Shown: piece after piece, positions 7,665 to 15,053 of the stretch
How positions within the stretch are numbered: position 1 is the stretch's first letter
How the letters are laid out: each line of letters opens with the position of its first letter
Source: Nocardiopsis alkaliphila YIM 80379
GTDB lineage: Bacteria > Actinomycetota > Actinomycetes > Streptosporangiales > Streptosporangiaceae
NCBI RefSeq assembly: GCF_000341005.1
Contig: NZ_ANBD01000022.1
Span: 21 to 37,698, forward strand
DNA length: 37,678 nucleotides
Direction: 5' to 3'
The notes under the pieces: generated by a model
What the model was told of the DNA's origin: nothing
The model's database searches: none
What the model saw: the letters and a program-made list of their open reading frames with translations, nothing else
Program-made: the position numbers and the translations under genes

Positions 7665-8900
7665 TCACGACCACAGTTCGTGGGCCATGAACGGTTCGTC
7701 CTCACGTACCGGTGGCACCGCGAACACGGCGCTGCCCTCGTGGCGGACGTACTCGTTGAGCGCGTCCCCGCCCTCGTCCAGGTGACGCTGCACCGCCGTG
7801 AACCCGGTGCGCGGGTCGGCCTGCCACGCGGTGAACAACAACCCGGCCTCGGCCCGCCCACCCGGACCCCACCCCAGGTCGTAGTTGAACCCGCGCCGCA
7901 ACATGCGCGCCCCCAGGGTGTGTTCGGGCGAGGCCAACCGGATGTGGGCGTTGGCGGCGATCACCGGCTCCCCGTCCTCGCCCTTGGCGGACAGGTCGGG
8001 ACGGTCGTCCTCGTTCTCGCCGCCCAAAGGCGCCCCATCGTCCAACCGGCGCCCCACCGAGCGTTCGCGTTCCTGTGGTGACAGATCGAACCAGTCGTCC
8101 AGAAGCATCCGAATGCGCCGCACCACCACGTAGGTACCACCGTCCATCCACGAGGTCGCCGCATCGGTGTGGGAAGCCACCACCTGCGAGGCGAAGATCG
8201 CCTCCTCCGGATGAGGGTTGACCGTGCCGTCGATCTGCCCCATGAGGTTGCGCGGGGTAGCCGAGGAATCCTGAGCGGTGGCGGCGCCGCGCTGAAACCC
8301 CGGCAACGCCCACCGCACCCGGGCGTGTTCGCGCACCGATCCCAGCAGGTGACGCACGGCGGCACTGACCACCACCGGGTCCTCCGCCCCCACGTGCAAC
8401 ATCAGGTCACCGCCGCACAGGGCCGGATCGAGCCGGTCGGTGGAAAAATCCGGTAGATCCTCCAGTTCCTCGGGGCGCCGGTCCTCCAGGCCGGCCCGTT
8501 CCAACAACGAGGGGCCCAACCCCAGGGTGATGCCGAGGGAGGCCGGATGCAGACCCTGGGTGGGCGAGCCCTCCATGACCCCTTCCGTGCCGTGTTCGTG
8601 CAGTTCACGCACCTGCTCCCGCCACAGACCCAACACCGAACGGGCCTGTTGGGCGACCTCTGCGGGGGTGTCCGCGCTCAGGTCGAGCGCGATCACGTGG
8701 ACGTGGGCCGGGGTGGGTGTGTGGAGGGCGGGCGGCAGACCTTCCCGAGGGCCGCTCCTGGACAGGACCCGCTCCCGGACCGAATCAGGCTCCTGCCCAC
8801 GATCGACAGCCGCACCGATCAGACCTCCGGTGAGCAGGCCGGTGGCCCCCGCCGCGCCCAGTCCGGCGAACAATCCGCGCCGCGAGGGTCCCTGACTCAC
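7665..8900 (-). CDS. Dyp-type peroxidase, Tat-exported (EfeB-like)
   Basis: The 411-residue haem peroxidase begins with a twin-arginine signal (SRRGLFAGLGAAGATGLLTGG), so it should be exported folded. The family signature GQIDG at 221-225 carries the distal Asp224. His319 in ANAHIRLASP is the likely proximal haem ligand, followed by the conserved ARMLRRGFNYDLG. Related EfeB proteins act in iron/haem handling, but here the neighbours are copper-delivery genes (SCO1 upstream, PCuAC downstream), as is common in actinobacteria. The GTG start overlaps the SCO1 stop by four bases (GTGA, 8897-8900), indicating coupled translation. Confidence 0.92.
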   Translation of the reverse strand: MSQGPSRRGLFAGLGAAGATGLLTGGLIGAAVDRGQEPDSVRERVLSRSGPREGLPPALHTPTPAHVHVIALDLSADTPAEVAQQARSVLGLWREQVRELHEHGTEGVMEGSPTQGLHPASLGITLGLGPSLLERAGLEDRRPEELEDLPDFSTDRLDPALCGGDLMLHVGAEDPVVVSAAVRHLLGSVREHARVRWALPGFQRGAATAQDSSATPRNLMGQIDGTVNPHPEEAIFASQVVASHTDAATSWMDGGTYVVVRRIRMLLDDWFDLSPQERERSVGRRLDDGAPLGGENEDDRPDLSAKGEDGEPVIAANAHIRLASPEHTLGARMLRRGFNYDLGWGPGGRAEAGLLFTAWQADPRTGFTAVQRHLDEGGDALNEYVRHEGSAVFAVPPVREDEPFMAHELWS

Positions 8901-9598
8901 AGCAACTCCTCGGTCAGCGCCGGGAGCAGCTCCGCGATCCGGTCGGCCTCCACACCCTCGTCGAACATGCCCGCGGCCGCACCATCAGGGGTGAGGACGA
9001 CGATGCGACCACCGTGCGAGACCAGGTACTCGCCCTCGCTCTCTTGGGGCGCCTCGATCGGAATCCCATAATCCCGAGCGGCCTGGACGGTGGCGTCGAT
9101 GTCACCCCGCACCCCCTGGAAGGCGGGGTCGAAGCGATCCAACCAGGAACGCAGTTGTTCGTCGGTGTCGCGGTCCGGGTCACTGCTGACCATGACCACA
9201 TCGAAGTCCTCGGCCACCTCACCGGCGCTCTCCAGGGCCAGGTCGATCTCGGCCATGGTCATGGGGCACACGTCGGGGCAGCTGGTGTAGCCGAAGAACA
9301 GCAGGGTCAGGCGGTCCTGGGCCACGTCGGTGAAGTTCCAGGGCTCCCCATCCACGGTGACCAGTTCGATGTTCGAGGCCGCCATGGGATCGTCCGACAA
9401 ATCCAGGTACTGTTCGGCGTCGGCCAGGCCGGGCGTGGGCGAGCAGGCGGTGACCAGCACCAGTGCCAGGCCCGCCAGGGCCACTGTCCCGCCACGCACC
9501 CACCGGGACGGGGTCCTCCCATCGGGGCCCCGGGACGAAGAGGACACTCGTGCTCCCCGCGTATTCGCGCCGATGGCAGGGTGACGGTACCGGTTCAC
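8897..9598 (-). CDS. SCO1/SenC-type copper-binding lipoprotein
   Basis: The 233-residue protein has a signal region ending in LVTAC (Cys52) and a thioredoxin-like fold with the SCO copper site: CPDVCP (Cys107 and Cys111) and the distal His195 (YLVSHGG). DFDVVMVSSDPDRDTDEQL is typical of the family. SCO1 proteins metallate and reduce the CuA centre of cytochrome oxidase with PCuAC. The GTG at 9598 has GAAGGAG seven bases upstream. The roughly 30 residues before the hydrophobic segment are unusually long for a lipoprotein signal, so translation could start further in. It is the first gene of an SCO1-DyP-PCuAC operon. Confidence 0.92.
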   Translation of the reverse strand: MNRYRHPAIGANTRGARVSSSSRGPDGRTPSRWVRGGTVALAGLALVLVTACSPTPGLADAEQYLDLSDDPMAASNIELVTVDGEPWNFTDVAQDRLTLLFFGYTSCPDVCPMTMAEIDLALESAGEVAEDFDVVMVSSDPDRDTDEQLRSWLDRFDPAFQGVRGDIDATVQAARDYGIPIEAPQESEGEYLVSHGGRIVVLTPDGAAAGMFDEGVEADRIAELLPALTEELL

Positions 9599-9955
9599 GA
9601 CGGCTCTCCTTCAGTTCAGGGTGGTCGAGTGAGTGACAAGGGCCAGGCCGTTCCCACGGCCTGGCACGGCGGGGGGGACGAATCGGATGGGACCTGCCTT
9701 GAGCGACGACGCACCGCCCGGGGCCTCGCGGCGCCCTCCAGGCGAGACGCACGGGTGGGTACGCCGAGGCCGGACCCGGCCAGGGCGCACACGTGGAGTG
9801 ACCGAGCGTGCCCGGATTCGGGCGCGGGGCGTGCCGCTCAGAGGCACGGGAACACCACGAGAGCGGGCGAAGACGACCCGGGCAGGACCCGCCGAGGAGG
9901 GTTTTCGGCGATGATGACGGAATCCGGCTCACACCGGGGTTCGCTCGCGCACGGG
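9599..9955. other. Intergenic gap with two hairpins
   Basis: These 357 bases lie between the membrane protein and the SCO1 gene. Nothing in the frames looks coding. Two inverted repeats are present: 9643-9664 (CCAGGCCG, 6-base loop, CGGCCTGG) and 9890-9910 (CGCCGA, 9-base loop, TCGGCG). The latter lies 46 bp beyond the stop of the membrane protein. Either could terminate transcription on the minus strand, but neither has a T tract. Confidence 0.4.
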
Positions 9956-10546
9956 TCAGGCGGCGAACACCGGGGGCGGCCCCCTCAGGACACGGGTGTG
10001 CCGCAGGCAGAGCACACCGGCGCACGAGGGCCCGTGGACCGGGACGAACCGGGGCGCAGTGACCGCTGTCGGCTCGGGCACGGCCTTGGACACCGGCAGC
10101 AAGGGAGCCAAGGAGGCCCCCATGAACCGCAGGAAGGCGAAGAGGAGGTCCTCGCCCAGTTTCAACCACCAGGCACTGACCAGGGCCATGGCCACGTGCA
10201 TGGTGATCATCACCCCGGCCGGCATGGGTTCGGGCGCCAAGGCGGCCATGTGTTCGCCGTGGTCGGCGTTCCACCCCTGAGTCACGCTGAAGGTCACGTG
10301 CAGGGCCAACTGGCCCCAGAGCATGCGGGCGGCGAGCGCCCCCACCCCCATCCGCCGCAGGGAGCCGGCCCAGGCCATCGCCCCGATGACCACACCACCC
10401 AGCAGCAGACCGAACAGGGGCACCTCGTGCCCCGAACCCACCGCGTGTCCGATCGCGGACAGGCTCGCGCACACCAGGGTGAACACCCCGGCGCGCAGCG
10501 GTCGACACGGCGGGCTCTTGGACATCGTCCCCATCGTCGCACCCAC
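9956..10546 (-). CDS. Small integral membrane protein linked to copper genes
   Basis: The 196-residue protein has about four hydrophobic segments: AGVFTLVCASLSAIGHAVG, VPLFGLLLGGVVIGAMAWAG, MLWGQLALHVTFSVTQ and GVMITMHVAMALVSAWWL. His/Met residues lie in and between the helices (GHAVGSGH, NADHGEHMAALAPEPM, MITMH), which suggests metal contact. I do not recognise a named domain. Its position just upstream of SCO1-DyP-PCuAC in the same orientation suggests a role in copper handling, but a 357-bp gap means it may be transcribed separately. Methionines at 10534 and 10525 are alternative starts. Confidence 0.7.
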   Translation of the reverse strand: MGATMGTMSKSPPCRPLRAGVFTLVCASLSAIGHAVGSGHEVPLFGLLLGGVVIGAMAWAGSLRRMGVGALAARMLWGQLALHVTFSVTQGWNADHGEHMAALAPEPMPAGVMITMHVAMALVSAWWLKLGEDLLFAFLRFMGASLAPLLPVSKAVPEPTAVTAPRFVPVHGPSCAGVLCLRHTRVLRGPPPVFAA

Positions 10547-10679
10547 CGGCGCGCACCCGGCATAGGGGTGGGATCACGCCCCGTTTCGCGAACGCTTCGC
10601 ACCGGTGCCGGTTCCGCCCCAAAGAGCCCCGAGCCTCTAGACTCGTAGGGCGACTTCGGCACCGAGATGAGGTTTTTCC

Positions 10680-12065
10680 GTGTCCGTCTCCCCGCTCGCC
10701 CTCCTCCGCGAGTGGCCCTCCCGTACCGACGGTTCGGCCCTGCACGAGTTCCTCCTGGTCGGATCCCACATCGACCTACCCGTTCTGGAACGGGAAGTGA
10801 GCCCCGCCGCGAGCGAACTCGGCGCCGCGGTCACCGTCCTGGGGGCCACCCGAGCGGGCTCGGCCCCGGCCGCGCTCTCCCGCCCCGACCGCACACTGGC
10901 CCTGATCGAGCACACCGCCTACGAACCACTGCCCGAACTGGTCCTGCTGGTGGGCGAGGGCCACGTGGTGGCCGGGTTCGGTGGTGGCGCCCCCGGCGTG
11001 GAGCGGCGGCCCTGGACCCTCCTGCGCGGTACCCCCGACGGGGTCCCATGGGCCCTGGCCGAAACGGCCACCTGGCTGCGCGCCCGAGCCGAGACCCCGC
11101 CCGTTCCGGACCCCATGGCCCAACGCCTGATCGAGATCGCCGACCACTTGGAGGACCTGGTGTTGTCCACACCGGTGGACTCCCACACCCAGGTGGTGCA
11201 CAACCTGGAACGCCCCCTCCTGGAAGCGATTCCGCGGGGCCCGGTGGACGAACTGTGCCTGTACGCTCCCCAGCGCGGTGCCGGCCCCGAGCACCTGCGC
11301 GCCCTGATCGATCACTTCTCCCCCGCCGCCGTGGTCCTCGCGGTGCCCGGTGACTGGCCTCCGGAGGATACCGAGGCGTCCCTGCACGATCTGGCCGAGG
11401 CCGGAGTGAAGGCCACGGCCCGCCCCATCGCCGAAGGTTTCCCCCCACACGGTGGGCTGGTGGAGTGGGCTTCGGGCGAGGGCCGACACGCGCTCACCCT
11501 CGGCTCCCATCTGCCCGCCCTGACCCGCCCCGTCACCGAAGCCATGACCCTGGCCGCGATCGTCCCGGCCACCGCAGCACCGCCACCCGCTTCCCCGGCC
11601 GGTTCCGTCGATCTCCCACCCCGTCTCCTCCGGGAACTGGAGGATTCCGGCTGGGAGGCGGAGTTCGACGCCGGGATCCACCGGGTGCACGGAACCTTCA
11701 CCAACCCGGTCCCGGTGGCCGCCCGGGTCGCCGAACTCCTGGACACCGAAGGCTCCGACCCGGACGCGCCGATCCTCGTGCACGCACAGGGACCCAAGGC
11801 GTGGGCGTTGCTGGTCTGGAGCAAGCCGCTGATGTTGCTGGCCTCCGCGCCCCGAGGCAGCGCCTGGCGGCTGTACCGGGTCGATCCCCCCGCCACTCCC
11901 TCTTCCCGCCTGGGCGGTGGGGCCCTGTCCCAGGTCGGCCTGGTCCGTACCAGTGCGCCCCTGCACCGGGCCCCGCACCCGGACGTGAGCGCCTTCCTGC
12001 ATACCCTGGACACCGACCACATCACCCTGTTGGAGCAGGTGGGATTCCTCAACACACCCTTGTGA
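10680..12065 (+). CDS. PLD-like protein of unknown function, HKD motifs absent
   Basis: The 461-residue soluble protein is not firmly assigned. Two segments recall the strand-loop layout of phospholipase D superfamily (HKD) domains: ELVLLVGEGHVVAGFGGG (about 86-103) and GEGRHALTLGSHLPALTRPV (about 266-285). Each resembles the region around an HxK...GS(A)NL motif, but the catalytic His-Lys pairs are missing. A third region (about 310-461) includes VHAQGPKAWALLVWSKPLML. If the relationship is right, this is a catalytically dead member. The GTG at 10680 follows GATGAGG. It is divergent from the membrane protein (133-bp gap) and transcribed toward the epimerase gene. Confidence 0.6.
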   Translation: MSVSPLALLREWPSRTDGSALHEFLLVGSHIDLPVLEREVSPAASELGAAVTVLGATRAGSAPAALSRPDRTLALIEHTAYEPLPELVLLVGEGHVVAGFGGGAPGVERRPWTLLRGTPDGVPWALAETATWLRARAETPPVPDPMAQRLIEIADHLEDLVLSTPVDSHTQVVHNLERPLLEAIPRGPVDELCLYAPQRGAGPEHLRALIDHFSPAAVVLAVPGDWPPEDTEASLHDLAEAGVKATARPIAEGFPPHGGLVEWASGEGRHALTLGSHLPALTRPVTEAMTLAAIVPATAAPPPASPAGSVDLPPRLLRELEDSGWEAEFDAGIHRVHGTFTNPVPVAARVAELLDTEGSDPDAPILVHAQGPKAWALLVWSKPLMLLASAPRGSAWRLYRVDPPATPSSRLGGGALSQVGLVRTSAPLHRAPHPDVSAFLHTLDTDHITLLEQVGFLNTPL

Positions 12066-12129
12066 AACACCCGACTCCAATGGGTACCGCGCAGGTCGCC
12101 GCGGTGATCACTCGCTAGAGTGGGCGTTC

Positions 12130-13095
12130 ATGCGGATTCTCGTACTGGGCGGTACCTCGTTCGTCGGTCGGTTCATCGTGGCCGAAGCGCTCCACCAGGG
12201 ACACGACCTCACCCTCTTCCACCGAGGCAGAACCGGCACCGACCTGTTCCCCGAGGCCGAACGCCTACGGGGGGACCGGGACGCGGCGGACCTGACCGCT
12301 CTGAAGGAGGGTTCCTGGGACGCCGTGGTGGACGTCAGTGCTTTCGTGCCTCGGCACGTGCGCCAGGCCGCCGAGATTCTCGCGGAAAGGGTGGGGCGTT
12401 ACCTGTTCATCTCCACCAACGCCGTCTACGCGCCCGGGGCGGGTCCCGGAGCCGACGAATCCGCGCCGCTCAAGGACCCCGAATGGCACACCGAGGTGAT
12501 CGACGAGGACACCTACGGCCCACTCAAGGTCGCCTGTGAGAACGAGGTCACCTCACGTTACGGCGACCGGGCCACCATCGTGCGCCCCGGAGTGCTCATC
12601 GGCCCCCACGACACCGGCGACCAGTTCACCTACTGGGTGCGTCGGGCCGCACAGGGCGGCAAGGTCGTCCTGCCCGGCGACCCCGGACAGCCGGTTCAGG
12701 TACTCGATGCCCGGGACCTGGCCCGTCTGGTGGTCCGCCTCCTGGAGGAGGGACACGAGGGGGTGTTCAACGCCATGGGACCGCCCCAGCCCTTGACCCT
12801 GGCCGAACTGATCCACACCTGCGCCGAAGCGGCCGAGAGCCATATCGAACTGGTGTTGGTGCCACCGGAGACGGTCATGGCGAAGTTCCCCTTGGTGCGC
12901 GCGGACCGCACCTGGGAGCAGTCCTTCCAACGTGACTTCGCCCGGGCCCGCGAGGTAGGACTTCCCTCGACCCCGCTGCTCACCACCGCCGCCGACGTCC
13001 TGGCCTGGGATCGGAAGCGGGGAGAGCCGCCGCTGAAGCAGGCACCCCACCCGGAGGTGGAACGCAACCTGCTGGCCTACGTCCAGGGCCGATGA
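12130..13095 (+). CDS. NAD-dependent epimerase/dehydratase (extended SDR)
   Basis: The 321-residue protein opens with the nucleotide-binding motif ILVLGGTSFVGR, followed by DVSAFVPRHV, YLFISTNAVYAPG and the Tyr-x3-Lys of TYGPLK. IVRPGVLIGPHD and VQVLDARDLARLVVRLLE are typical of sugar-nucleotide epimerase-like SDRs. The substrate is unknown. TAGAGT at 12116-12121 lies 8 bp before the ATG, and no Shine-Dalgarno is present, so the transcript is probably leaderless. The gene is separated from the GTP-derived pathway locus by a transposon remnant and two divergent genes, so membership in that pathway is uncertain. Confidence 0.85.
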   Translation: MRILVLGGTSFVGRFIVAEALHQGHDLTLFHRGRTGTDLFPEAERLRGDRDAADLTALKEGSWDAVVDVSAFVPRHVRQAAEILAERVGRYLFISTNAVYAPGAGPGADESAPLKDPEWHTEVIDEDTYGPLKVACENEVTSRYGDRATIVRPGVLIGPHDTGDQFTYWVRRAAQGGKVVLPGDPGQPVQVLDARDLARLVVRLLEEGHEGVFNAMGPPQPLTLAELIHTCAEAAESHIELVLVPPETVMAKFPLVRADRTWEQSFQRDFARAREVGLPSTPLLTTAADVLAWDRKRGEPPLKQAPHPEVERNLLAYVQGR

Positions 13096-13114
13096 GTCTC
13101 CCCCACGACCGAAG

Positions 13115-13285
13115 TCACAGGCTTCCCACGATGCCTGTACGGCCTCGGAAGGGGCCGGCCCGGAGGACGTTGATCGCTCCATTGACGTCGGCGTGTTCGG
13201 TGAACTCGCGTGCGAGGCGTCGAAACTCCGCCTGGGCGGCGTGACCCTTCTTTGGCACTTGCCCCACTTCGAGCACCTACGGAAG
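13115..13285 (-). pseudogene. Degraded TnpB (IS200/IS605 family) C-terminal remnant
   Basis: Reading the minus strand from the GTG at 13258 to the TGA at 13115 gives 47 residues: VPKKGHAAQAEFRRLARE, then FTEHADVNGAINVLRAG. The HADVNxAxNxLRAG block with its Asp is the final RuvC-like motif of TnpB proteins, and the GHxxQAxF part matches the preceding zinc-finger segment. The finger cysteines are lost (Arg where Cys is expected), and a CSKWG trace sits in another frame just upstream. The rest of the gene, transposon ends and TnpA are absent. Confidence 0.75.
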
Positions 13286-13317
13286 AACCGGGGTCCGGGC
13301 CAAGGGAGGCCTTCGCC

Positions 13318-13641
13318 CTATTCGTTTGAGGTGGCCCTCGTCAGGCGTTGACGTGCCCCACGTAGCAAACGACCGGTCGTGGCCACCGGTCGCGCCGCCG
13401 CCACCCGGGTCCGCAGAGCGCGCAACCGCACCGCGAACCTTCCCTCTCCCACCTCCGGTCCGATCACCTCGGGGTGCCCAGCGCCCTGGGCCTCGCGGAG
13501 CTCGGCGGCTCGAGCATGGAGACGTTCCCTGACCTGGTCGGGGGTGTAGGCACGACGCTCACGTTCGGCTCGTGCGATCGCCACCCCGGTGGCCGCCACA
13601 CCCACGAAGGCGGCCACTCCCAACGCTTTCCACCACTTCAT
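13318..13641 (-). CDS. Small single-pass membrane protein of unknown function
   Basis: The 107-residue product has one N-terminal hydrophobic segment (WWKALGVAAFVGVAATGVAIA), then a charged helical tail (RERRAYTPDQVRERLHARAAELREAQG). I recognise no named domain. There is no Shine-Dalgarno before the ATG at 13641; instead TAGCCT (13653-13648, minus) lies six bases upstream, which suggests leaderless translation. The start is only 18 bp from the divergent cysteine-hydrolase start. Confidence 0.7.
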   Translation of the reverse strand: MKWWKALGVAAFVGVAATGVAIARAERERRAYTPDQVRERLHARAAELREAQGAGHPEVIGPEVGEGRFAVRLRALRTRVAAARPVATTGRLLRGARQRLTRATSNE

Positions 13642-13659
13642 ACTTCTAGGCTAGACCCC
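13642..13659. promoter_or_regulatory. Overlapping divergent -10 elements, leaderless in both directions
   Basis: TAGGCTA at 13647-13653 reads TAGGCT on the plus strand and TAGCCT on the minus strand. Each is a plausible actinobacterial -10 hexamer placed 6-7 bases from a start codon (13660 GTG plus, 13641 ATG minus). There is no room for a ribosome-binding site on either side. Confidence 0.6.
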
Positions 13660-14325
13660 GTGAGCGACACGAGCCTGAACCTGGACGAAGCGGTCGAACT
13701 AACCAGAACCGGTGACCTGTGGGTGTTCCGGGGCACCAGCGTGCCGGACCGGGCCATCCAGATCACCACCAACAGCCCCGTCAACCACGTCGGCATGTCC
13801 CTGGTGATCGACGACCTGCCCCCGTTGATGTGGCACGCCGAACTGGGCCGCTCCCTGGTGGACATGTGGACCGGCACCCACCAGCGCGGAGTGCAACTGC
13901 ACGACCTGCGCGACGCCGTCCTGGTCTGGGGACACCGCTACGGCCAACAAGGATGGCTTCGTCAGCTGGAACCCACAGCCGGCAAGGAGATGCAGGACGC
14001 CGCCCTGCGCATGGTGGCCCGTCTCAACGGCACCCCCTTCCCCTCCACCGCCCAGTTGGCCGGCAGGTGGGCGCTGGGGCGTATGCCGTTCGGGCGTCGA
14101 GCGCGCGAACGCCGCCTGGAGACCGCCTACTGCGCCGAGGTCGTGGCTTTGACCTACCAGGAGATGGGCCTGCTCCCCAAGGGGCGACGTCCGGGTTTCT
14201 ACGACCCGGGGCGGTTCTGGAGCGGCGACTCCCTGGAATTGGAGGGTGGTGCCGCCCTGGGCGGAGAGATCCGGGTGGACCTACCCGAAAACGCCCCGGA
14301 TCCCTCCAAGCGCACGGGTTCCTGA
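13660..14325 (+). CDS. Permuted NlpC/P60-like (YiiX-type) cysteine hydrolase
   Basis: The 221-residue protein shows the circularly permuted papain-like arrangement, in which the active-site His comes before the Cys. The candidate His is in NSPVNHVGMSLVI (about residue 45), and the Cys is in LETAYCAEVVALTYQEMGLL (about residue 158). LWVFRGTSVPDRAIQITTNS also fits YiiX/YebB-like proteins. Family members cleave peptide or amide bonds; the substrate here is unknown. No signal peptide is visible. The GTG at 13660 is chosen because of the -10 element next to it. A longer in-frame reading upstream overlaps the divergent gene. Confidence 0.72.
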   Translation: MSDTSLNLDEAVELTRTGDLWVFRGTSVPDRAIQITTNSPVNHVGMSLVIDDLPPLMWHAELGRSLVDMWTGTHQRGVQLHDLRDAVLVWGHRYGQQGWLRQLEPTAGKEMQDAALRMVARLNGTPFPSTAQLAGRWALGRMPFGRRARERRLETAYCAEVVALTYQEMGLLPKGRRPGFYDPGRFWSGDSLELEGGAALGGEIRVDLPENAPDPSKRTGS

Positions 14326-14330
14326 AGCCC

Positions 14331-14351
14331 CCTTTCCTTCAAGGAGGTTTT
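14331..14351 (+). terminator. Weak terminator-like hairpin before the GTP cyclohydrolase gene
   Basis: A CCT..CCTT arm and an AAGGAGG arm can pair with a small loop and are followed by TTTT, five bases after the hydrolase stop. It would separate the hydrolase transcript from the GTP-derived pathway operon. Confidence 0.4.
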
Positions 14352-14411
14352 ACCTTCCCCACGGGTGGGCAGGCGCCCGGATGTGTCGCGTCCGGCGACG
14401 GAAGGGGGCAG

Positions 14412-15053
14412 ATGCACGAACACGCGCTGGAGGAGGAGTCGATCTCCGAATCCGAACTGGTCCTGCGTCGAGGACGGTTCCGCTGCACCGCCTTTCGTGA
14501 CCCCATCGACGAGCGAGAACATCTGGCGTTGGCACTGGGTGAGATCGGCGACGGCGAACAGGTACTGGTCCGTGTGCACTCCGAATGTCTGACAGGAGAC
14601 GTCTTCGGTGCGTTGCGCTGTGAGTGCGGCGACCAACTCCAGGCCGCCCTGGACATGATCGTGGCCCAAGGCCGCGGCGTGCTGGTGTACCTGCGCGGAC
14701 ACGAAGGACGCGGGATCGGCCTGGTGGACAAGGTCCGCACCATGGCACTTCAGGACGAACGGGGCCTGGACACCGTGGACTCGGCCACCACGCTGGGACT
14801 ACCCGTGGACGTGCGCGACTACGGCCCGGCCGCGCGGTCGCTGCGCCACCAGGGCGTGCGTTCGATACGCCTGCTGTCCAACAACCCGGACAAGGTCCGC
14901 ACCTTGGAGGAGCACGGGATCAAGGTGGCCGCGCGGGTGCCGCTGCTGGTGCCCGCGCACGAGGAGAACATCGACTACCTGACGGCCAAACGCGACCGGC
15001 TGGGCCACGACCTGCCCCACCTCGACGACGGCCGGACCGACCTTCGTGACTGA
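14412..15053 (+). CDS. GTP cyclohydrolase II homologue, predicted FAPy-forming type
   Basis: The 213-residue protein opens the imidazole ring of GTP. Zinc ligands are Cys59, Cys70 and Cys72 (SECLTGDVFGALRCECG). YLRGHEGRGIGL and LLSNNPDK are canonical. There is no fused DHBP synthase domain. At the position of E. coli RibA Tyr105 this protein has Met111 (KVRTMALQD). As I recall, the S. coelicolor paralogue SCO6655 carries the same Tyr-to-Met change and stops at 2-amino-5-formylamino-6-ribosylaminopyrimidinone 5'-phosphate (FAPy), keeping the formyl group. I therefore predict FAPy as product. The ATG at 14412 follows GAAGGGGG. It is the first gene of the operon and overlaps the next by 8 bp. 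No FMN riboswitch or other rib genes are nearby. Confidence 0.9.
   Translation: MHEHALEEESISESELVLRRGRFRCTAFRDPIDEREHLALALGEIGDGEQVLVRVHSECLTGDVFGALRCECGDQLQAALDMIVAQGRGVLVYLRGHEGRGIGLVDKVRTMALQDERGLDTVDSATTLGLPVDVRDYGPAARSLRHQGVRSIRLLSNNPDKVRTLEEHGIKVAARVPLLVPAHEENIDYLTAKRDRLGHDLPHLDDGRTDLRD

Noticed and set aside
9219-10769. 516-codon minus-strand open frame across SCO1 and the membrane gene
   Set aside because: It lies out of frame over recognised genes and has low-complexity Arg/Gly/Pro composition.
10776-12080. 434-codon antisense frame opposite the PLD-like gene
   Set aside because: Its Gly/Gln/Val-rich shadow composition and lack of any motif reject it. The plus-strand frame has a ribosome site and protein-like sequence.
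14326-14411. FMN riboswitch before the GTP cyclohydrolase gene
   Set aside because: The 86-bp leader is too short and lacks the conserved RFN-element segments. Only a small terminator-like hairpin is seen.
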